A DNA stretch of 19,379 bases from Alphaproteobacteria bacterium. Its GTDB lineage: Bacteria; Pseudomonadota; Alphaproteobacteria; Caulobacterales; Caulobacteraceae. Both the position numbers and the translations under genes were made by a program. The stretch lies in NCBI GenBank assembly GCA_018895795.1, contig JAHINZ010000029.1, positions 1 through 19,379 of the forward strand, written 5' to 3'. This document shows positions 14,984 to 19,379 of this stretch, piece after piece. The notes beneath the pieces are model-generated. The model was not told the DNA's origin, did no database searches, and saw only the letters and a list, made by a program, of their open reading frames with translations. The stretch's first letter is position 1, and every line of letters begins with the position of its first letter.

Positions 14984-15802
14984 ATGCGCTTGAGCACACC
15001 AACACGACGACGTGGACGGAGTCCGCTTTTTGCGGTCCCCACCTTGGCGACCGCTGTCCTGTTGCTGTCATCAGGCCTTGTGAAGGCCCAGACACCCGCT
15101 GTCGAGCCCCAGACCCCCGAAGCCCTGATTGCCGGACCGCCGGCGACGTCCGATCCTTGGGAACGGCTCAATCGCCAGACCTACGCCCTCAATGCCAGCT
15201 TAGATCGAGCCGTCTTCGCGCCGATCACCCATGGCTACAGGCGAGCGGCGCCGACACCTGTGCAGCGCGGTTTAAGCAGTTTGGTCAGCAACTTCCGTGA
15301 ACCCCGCACGGTGCTCAACGGCCTCGTGCAGGGCCGCCCGGGCCTTGCCGGTCGTTCGGCGGGCCGGTTCGTGGTCAATTCGACGGCCGGCCTTTTCGGC
15401 TTGATCGATGTCGCGACGCCGCTCGGCCTCGAAGCCGGCCAAGCCGATTTCGGCCAGACCCTCGGACGATATGGGATCGGGCCGGGCCCGTATCTGATCA
15501 TCCCTGTCTTGGGCCCACACAATGTGCGCGACGCCATCGGCCGCGTCGTGGACACCATGACAGATCCGGTGGGTCTCGCCTTGGGCGGCTTGGGAACGAC
15601 GTTCGGGATCAGCCGCCTCGTCGCCTCAGGACTGGATTACCGGGTCAAGGCCGATGCGGCCCTGGTTGCGCTCGACGACGCCACCGACCCTTACGCCACC
15701 ATGAGATCGGCGTACGGCCAATATACTGCGGGCCTAGTTCGCGAGGCGAGTGGCGATCGCGAGGAGCTGCCGGACTTCGATGATCCGGCGTCTCCAAACT
15801 GA
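14984..15802 (+). CDS. mlaA: MlaA (VacJ)-family outer-membrane lipid asymmetry protein
   Basis: 272 residues starting at an ATG with GAGGAG 5 bases upstream. Family blocks are DPWERLNRQTYALNASLDRAVFAPI (key DPWE..N, residues 57-81), NFREPRTVLNGLVQG (103-117), RFVVNSTAGLFGLIDVA (128-144) and DFGQTLGRYGIGPGPYLIIP (155-174). MlaA removes misplaced phospholipids from the outer leaflet of the outer membrane and hands them to MlaC. Unlike E. coli MlaA, this one has no cysteine after its signal-like N-terminus (AVLLLSSGLVKAQTPAV), and none occurs in the protein, so it cannot be a classical lipoprotein. It leads the operon with mlaC 45 bases downstream. The C-terminus is acidic (ELPDFDDP). Confidence 0.93.
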   Translation: MRLSTPTRRRGRSPLFAVPTLATAVLLLSSGLVKAQTPAVEPQTPEALIAGPPATSDPWERLNRQTYALNASLDRAVFAPITHGYRRAAPTPVQRGLSSLVSNFREPRTVLNGLVQGRPGLAGRSAGRFVVNSTAGLFGLIDVATPLGLEAGQADFGQTLGRYGIGPGPYLIIPVLGPHNVRDAIGRVVDTMTDPVGLALGGLGTTFGISRLVASGLDYRVKADAALVALDDATDPYATMRSAYGQYTAGLVREASGDREELPDFDDPASPN

Positions 15803-15847
15803 GAGCCCACAAAGCGACCCTCACAGCGTTAGACCACGGACATTCTC

Positions 15848-16492
15848 ATGACGTCATTCAGCCGCCGCAGCATCTGTCGCGCCCTTGCGACCGTCCCGCT
15901 GCTATCCGCGACGCTCGTCTCGCGAGCGCTGGCGCAAGCAAGCCAAGGCCGCAATCCCCAAGCCGAAAGGTTTGTGCAGGCGCAGGCCCAACGCATCCTC
16001 ACGGTGTTGGCCGACAAGCGCCTGTCCGAGTCCGATAAGCGCCGTGCCTTCCGCCAGGCGATCGACGAGGTAGTCGACGTGCCGCGCGTGACCGGTTTCG
16101 TTCTGGGCAAATATTCGCGCGCCATTTTGCCCGGCCAGCGACAGGCCTTCGCGGTCGCCTTCCGGGACTATGCCGAGGGCGTATATCAAAGTCGGCTGGG
16201 CGACTACCATGGCGAGACCTTGAAGGTGGTCGGTTCGTTGGTGCGCAAACCCGGCGACGTGGTCGTCAATACAACGATCATCGGTGGCAAAATCAGCGCG
16301 CCCCTGCAGGTGGGCTGGCGCGTGATCGCCGCTGCGGACGGCTGGCGGGTCATCGACGTGCAGGTCAAGGGCGTCTGGCTGGCCATCACCCAGCAGCAAG
16401 ACTTCGTCTCCACCATCGACAACGCCGGCGGTGACGTGGGCGTTCTGACCGCCCAGCTACAACGTGACGCCGTTCGGGGAGATAGGCGATGA
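15848..16492 (+). CDS. mlaC: MlaC-family periplasmic phospholipid carrier
   Basis: 214 residues. The N-terminal signal FSRRSICRALATVPLLSATLVSRALA contains adjacent arginines (SRRSI), which makes Tat export possible as well as Sec. The mature part carries the Ttg2D/MlaC pattern: RFVQAQAQRILTVLADKRLS, a helical VDVPRVTGFVLGKYSR segment, and the strands VNTTIIGGKISAPLQVGWRV and WRVIDVQVKGVWLAITQQQDF. It should shuttle phospholipids between MlaA at the outer membrane and the MlaDEF complex at the inner membrane. The stop overlaps the start of mlaD (ATGA). No strong Shine-Dalgarno was seen before this ATG. Confidence 0.92.
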   Translation: MTSFSRRSICRALATVPLLSATLVSRALAQASQGRNPQAERFVQAQAQRILTVLADKRLSESDKRRAFRQAIDEVVDVPRVTGFVLGKYSRAILPGQRQAFAVAFRDYAEGVYQSRLGDYHGETLKVVGSLVRKPGDVVVNTTIIGGKISAPLQVGWRVIAAADGWRVIDVQVKGVWLAITQQQDFVSTIDNAGGDVGVLTAQLQRDAVRGDRR

Positions 16493-16986
16493 GCGGCGCG
16501 CGAGGCGCCGGCGCGCAGGGGGTCGAGACGATGCTCGGCTTTGCCGTCCTGGCGGTCGCAGGGACGTTCCTGGCCTATGCGCTCGATGTCGGCGGCATGC
16601 GCCACGTCTCGGGCGGCTATGTGTTGACGGCCAAGTTTGGCCAGGCGGGCGCCTTGGCGCCTGGCGCCAACGTCAGCATCGCCGGGGTGAAGGTCGGCAC
16701 GGTGGCGCAGATTAGCCTGGACCCCTCCAGCTATCAGGCGGTCGCCAAGTTGACCCTCGATCCCAAGGTCAAGGTCCCGGCCGACTCCACCGCCAAGATC
16801 ACTAGTGACGGCCTGCTGGGCGGGGCCCACGTCGCTATCGAACCGGGCAGCGCCGCAGAGATGCTTGCGGCCAACGGCGAGTTCGAAAACACCCAAGGCG
16901 CGGTCGACCTGTTGGGCCTGATCGGCCAGGTCATGCGACCGCAGCCGGCTGCGGTCGCCGCGCCGTCGCCCACGGGGAGGTTCTAG
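16489..16986 (+). CDS. mlaD: MlaD-family MCE-domain protein
   Basis: 165 residues, the usual size for short MlaD proteins. One N-terminal membrane helix (about 14-34) anchors a periplasmic MCE domain (about 42-120) with GYVLTAKFGQAGALAPGANV, the hallmark VSIAGVKVGTVAQI and the ADSTAKITSDGLLGGAHVAI segment. MlaD forms a hexameric ring on the inner-membrane MlaE/MlaF transporter and passes lipid to or from MlaC. The tail after the MCE domain (VDLLGLIGQVM then a Pro/Ala linker) fits the C-terminal helix that lines the pore. The start overlaps mlaC. Confidence 0.94.
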   Translation: MSGARGAGAQGVETMLGFAVLAVAGTFLAYALDVGGMRHVSGGYVLTAKFGQAGALAPGANVSIAGVKVGTVAQISLDPSSYQAVAKLTLDPKVKVPADSTAKITSDGLLGGAHVAIEPGSAAEMLAANGEFENTQGAVDLLGLIGQVMRPQPAAVAAPSPTGRF

Positions 16987-16987
16987 G

Positions 16988-17791
16988 ATGAGCCCCGCCG
17001 TCGCAATCGCCCGCGCGATGAATACTGTCGCCTATCTCGGCAGCCCTATTGTCGGGGCCGCGCGGGTCGCCGGGGCCATTGCCGTGTTCGCTGGTCGCGC
17101 CCTTGGCGCGGCCCTCAGCGGGCCTCGGTTCGTCCGCCAGACGATGAGCCAGTTGTTGGCCATTGGCTTCTATTCCCTGCCCGTCGTCGGGCTCACGGCC
17201 GTGTTCACCGGCGCGGCCCTCGCCCTGAACATCTTCTCCGGCGGCGGACGGTTCAATGCCGAACAGGTCATGCCGCAGATCGTTGCCTTGGGCATTTTGC
17301 GCGAACTCGGGCCGGTGCTAGCCGCCTTGATGCTGGCCGGACGGGCCTCGGCGGCGATGGCGGCCGAGATCGGCGCCATGCGCGCGACCGAGCAGATCGA
17401 CGCCCTGGAGACTCTCTCGACCGACCCTTTTCGCTACCTCGTCGCGCCACGCCTGATCGCCGCCATCATCGCCGTCCCCCTACTGACGGTGGTTGCCGAC
17501 ATCATCGGCATTGCCGGCGGCTGGCTCGTCGCGGTCCAGGTGCTCGGGTTCAGTCCTACGGTCTATCTGCGCAACACCCTTGGCTTCGTGGTCGCGTGGG
17601 ACATCGGCTCTGGCGTGATCAAGGCGGCGGCTTTCGGTGTCATCATCGCCCTGATGGGATGCTACCACGGCTTCACCGCCTCGGGCGGCGCGCGCGGGGT
17701 CGGCCGCGCGACAACCCACGCCGTCGTCTCGTCGGCGATCCTGATCTTCGCCGTCGACTATCTACTCACCAGCCTGTTTGCCCACCGATGA
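16988..17791 (+). CDS. mlaE: MlaE-family ABC transporter permease
   Basis: 267 residues with five to six membrane helices. The family signature RELGPVLAALMLAGR (105-119), followed by AMAAEIGAMRATEQIDAL (123-140), is complete, and the VVAWDIGSGVIKAAAFG and GCYHGF segments also match. A GGGGAGG ribosome-binding site lies 7 bases before the ATG. The protein is the membrane core of the phospholipid transporter, pairing with MlaF on the cytoplasmic side and MlaD outside. Its stop overlaps the mlaF start (ATGA). No mlaB gene (STAS subunit) follows or precedes it. Confidence 0.95.
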   Translation: MSPAVAIARAMNTVAYLGSPIVGAARVAGAIAVFAGRALGAALSGPRFVRQTMSQLLAIGFYSLPVVGLTAVFTGAALALNIFSGGGRFNAEQVMPQIVALGILRELGPVLAALMLAGRASAAMAAEIGAMRATEQIDALETLSTDPFRYLVAPRLIAAIIAVPLLTVVADIIGIAGGWLVAVQVLGFSPTVYLRNTLGFVVAWDIGSGVIKAAAFGVIIALMGCYHGFTASGGARGVGRATTHAVVSSAILIFAVDYLLTSLFAHR

Positions 17792-18558
17792 GCCGCGCCA
17801 CACCTAAACTGCAGTGGCGCAACGCCACAAAACGCTTTGGCGACACCACCGTGTTGCGGGACATGGACCTCGATGTCGCTGCGGGGCGCTCCCTGGTGAT
17901 CATCGGGGGCTCGGGCCAGGGAAAGTCGGTAACCTTAAAATTGGCGCTGGGCCTGCTTACCGCCGATGGCGGATGGGTGAGCCTCGATGGCCAGAACCCC
18001 GCCGGTCTCACCGGTCGCGCGCGGCGGGCCTTCTTCTCCAAGGTCGGTGTCCTCTTCCAGGGCGCGGCCCTGTTCGACAGCCTGACCGTTTGGGAAAACG
18101 TCGCTTTTCGCCTGCTCAACGCTGACGGCGTCCCCCGCGCCAAGGCCCGGGCCAAGGCGTTGCTGGCGCTCGAGCAGGTCCGACTGCGACCCGACATCGC
18201 CGACCACTATCCGTCCCAGCTGTCGGGTGGCATGCAAAAGCGGGTGGGGCTGGCGCGCGCAGTAGTCGCCGAGCCCGACATCCTGTTCTTCGACGAGCCG
18301 ACCACGGGGCTGGATCCTATCAGCGCCGGGGCTATCAACGCCCTCATCGTCGATCAGGTGAAGCGCCTTGGATGCACCGCCGTCTCGATCACCCACGATC
18401 TTGTCTCGGCGGCCACCATCGGCGATGAGATCGCCATGCTGCATGACGGCGCCATCGTCTGGCGCGGTCAGCCTGCCGACCTGGAATCGTCGGGCAACCC
18501 CTATGTCGATCAGTTCGTCAGCGGCCGAGCCGACGGTCTCATGGCGCCGGCGCTTTGA
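17788..18558 (+). CDS. mlaF: MlaF-family ABC transporter ATPase
   Basis: 256 residues from the ATG at 17788, chosen for the 4-base overlap with mlaE. Walker A is GGSGQGKS (40-47), the Q-loop is VLFQGAALFDSLTVWENV, the signature is LSGGMQKRVGLARA (145-158), Walker B is ILFFDEPTTGLDP with catalytic E170, and the switch histidine is H203 in SITHD. The ALFDSLTVWENVAF and GLDPI patterns are typical of Mla/Mkl-type ATPases. It powers the MlaDEF lipid transporter. All catalytic residues are in place, so the system should be active. Confidence 0.95.
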   Translation: MSRATPKLQWRNATKRFGDTTVLRDMDLDVAAGRSLVIIGGSGQGKSVTLKLALGLLTADGGWVSLDGQNPAGLTGRARRAFFSKVGVLFQGAALFDSLTVWENVAFRLLNADGVPRAKARAKALLALEQVRLRPDIADHYPSQLSGGMQKRVGLARAVVAEPDILFFDEPTTGLDPISAGAINALIVDQVKRLGCTAVSITHDLVSAATIGDEIAMLHDGAIVWRGQPADLESSGNPYVDQFVSGRADGLMAPAL

Positions 18559-18923
18559 TCGCGCTACTCGGCGCGCCTTTCTCGCGCGAGACGACTTACA
18601 CTCTTGAAGCGCCCGACAGCCGCGGGCGCGGGCCGTAGGCAAGTTTAGTCGGCGATCCGCCGTGGTGACACGGAGAAATCGCCGTCCTTGTCACGCGAGG
18701 CAATCGAGCATCGATTGCGGGTCTTGCTGACGTACTGGCCTTTTCAGCGCAACCGGGCCAGGCCGCTAGCCAGGGTCAAGGCGAGGGCCGCAGCGAGGCG
18801 AGGCTGGGACATGGGGCGCGCCCGCGTTCCACCTTGCGCGCGGGCAGGTCGCTCGGTCATGGCGCTTGGCGGTGGGAAGGGTCAAGCCGTTCGAGGCTGG
18901 CGCCCCGGCGGGATCGGCGGGGG
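18559..18923. other. Gap between mlaF and the TonB-dependent receptor, no supported gene
   Basis: 365 bases between two convergent genes. A 79-codon open frame at 18688-18927 on the plus strand has no start signal, an Arg/Ala-rich composition typical of noise, and runs into the receptor end, so I do not call it. The gap contains an imperfect GC hairpin right after mlaF (about 18567-18590, no T run) and the 8-pair hairpin at 18700-18718. Confidence 0.65.
18700..18718. terminator. Short perfect hairpin between convergent genes
   Basis: GCAATCGA (18700-18707), a 3-base loop, and TCGATTGC (18711-18718) form a perfect 8-pair stem between two convergent genes, where a bidirectional terminator is expected. 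It has no T run on either side, so it may equally be a protein-binding palindrome. Confidence 0.4.
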
Positions 18924-19379
18924 CTAGAACTGCGCGGCCAACCGGAGCGTCAAGGTCCTGGGTCGGGGAGGGGTGATCACCGGATCTCGACTGATGAGGA
19001 ACGGGTTTCCGAACGAGAAACTGTTGGCGTGGCTACTCAGGAGATTGTCGATCGTCGCGCTCAGCGTCCAGGTCTCGGCCTCGAGGCTCACCGCGCCACG
19101 CAGGCTAATATACTCGCCCATCTCGTGGATCTTGTCGGCGTCGAAGGTCAGGTTCGACGATCCGACATAGGCGGCTTGGGCCTGCAGCCGCAGGGTTCTG
19201 TCTCCCGGCAGTTGGCGGTGATAGTCACCGCCAAGGCTGGCCGAGCCGCGGGAAACCCCGGGCAGGCCCGCATCGCGGCGGGCATTGACGTCGAAATTGC
19301 TGCGGGTGATCTGCGGATCGTTCAGGAGGGCCGCGGCGCGAAGGTCGAGTTGGCTGGTAGCGCGGAAGGCCCCCTCGAA
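18924..19379 (-). CDS. TonB-dependent receptor, C-terminal part (runs off right edge)
   Basis: 151 codons remain open from the right edge to a TAG at 18924-18926. The translation has alternating polar/hydrophobic strands typical of the receptor barrel: GSASLGGDYHRQLPGDRTL, LQAQAAYVGSSNLTF, EYISLRGAVSLEAETWTLS, then the hallmark ATIDNLLSSHANSF loop and PPRPRTLTLRLAAQF. The final strand ends in phenylalanine, the outer-membrane-barrel assembly signal. It takes up an unknown ligand (siderophore, sugar or vitamin) using TonB energy. The plug and TonB box are outside the window, so substrate cannot be guessed. The ATG at 19121 is internal, not a start. Confidence 0.9.
   Translation of the reverse strand, partial: FEGAFRATSQLDLRAAALLNDPQITRSNFDVNARRDAGLPGVSRGSASLGGDYHRQLPGDRTLRLQAQAAYVGSSNLTFDADKIHEMGEYISLRGAVSLEAETWTLSATIDNLLSSHANSFSFGNPFLISRDPVITPPRPRTLTLRLAAQF

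Noticed and set aside
18688..18927. 79-codon plus-strand open frame after mlaF
   Set aside because: No ribosome-binding site, biased composition, and overlap with the receptor end; not supported.
1..19379. tRNA, rRNA, CRISPR arrays, intact insertion sequences, integrase or defence genes
   Set aside because: None recognised on either strand; the only mobile-element signal is the Tn3 transposase relic.

Overview
The window is GC-rich, double-membrane bacterial DNA, most likely from an alphaproteobacterium and plausibly Caulobacterales. I infer this from the codon use, the TonB-dependent receptor end, the Mla phospholipid-transport operon and the style of the two-component systems. No ribosomal or other taxonomic marker is present, so the placement is tentative.

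Positions 1-14480 look like a metal-resistance cluster. (1) A leftward copC-copD pair (copper); copD runs off the left edge. (2) A divergent rightward pair: an RcnA/NicO-type nickel/cobalt exporter with a large His-rich insert, followed by a CsoR/RcnR-family repressor. A palindrome ATCCCC-N5-GGGGAT lies on the exporter's ribosome-binding site and is the best operator candidate. (3) A tightly packed rightward unit, 2460-11263: TolC-type outer-membrane lipoprotein, periplasmic adaptor, heavy-metal-type RND pump, OmpR-family response regulator, histidine kinase and an MFS transporter. Almost every junction overlaps. (4) A second, homologous regulator-kinase pair on the minus strand, whose kinase gene overlaps the end of the MFS gene by 4 bases. 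(5) A divergent small PepSY protein, a strong hairpin, and a broken COG4705-type membrane protein gene.

Positions 14300-14980 are a scar. The COG4705-like gene carries a one-base frameshift near its start and loses its family match around 14303. About 350 bases further on lies an in-frame relic of the C-terminus of a Tn3-family transposase, itself apparently frameshifted. Between them is an AT-richer stretch full of short palindromes. I read this as the transposon-scarred edge of the metal cluster, next to what look like core genes.

Positions 14984-18558 hold an mlaA-mlaC-mlaD-mlaE-mlaF operon for keeping the outer-membrane lipid asymmetry. No mlaB is present, and MlaA lacks the lipobox cysteine. 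After a 365-base gap with a hairpin, the window ends in the C-terminal part of a leftward TonB-dependent receptor.

As a whole, the left part would move metal ions out of the cytoplasm (RcnA-like, MFS) and out of the periplasm (RND tripartite pump, CopC/CopD handling), under the control of one DUF156 repressor and two membrane-sensor two-component systems. I see no clearly new defence or mobile system. The most novel-looking points are the atypical metal-pump and sensor residues, the RcnA insert and the Tn3/COG4705 scar.
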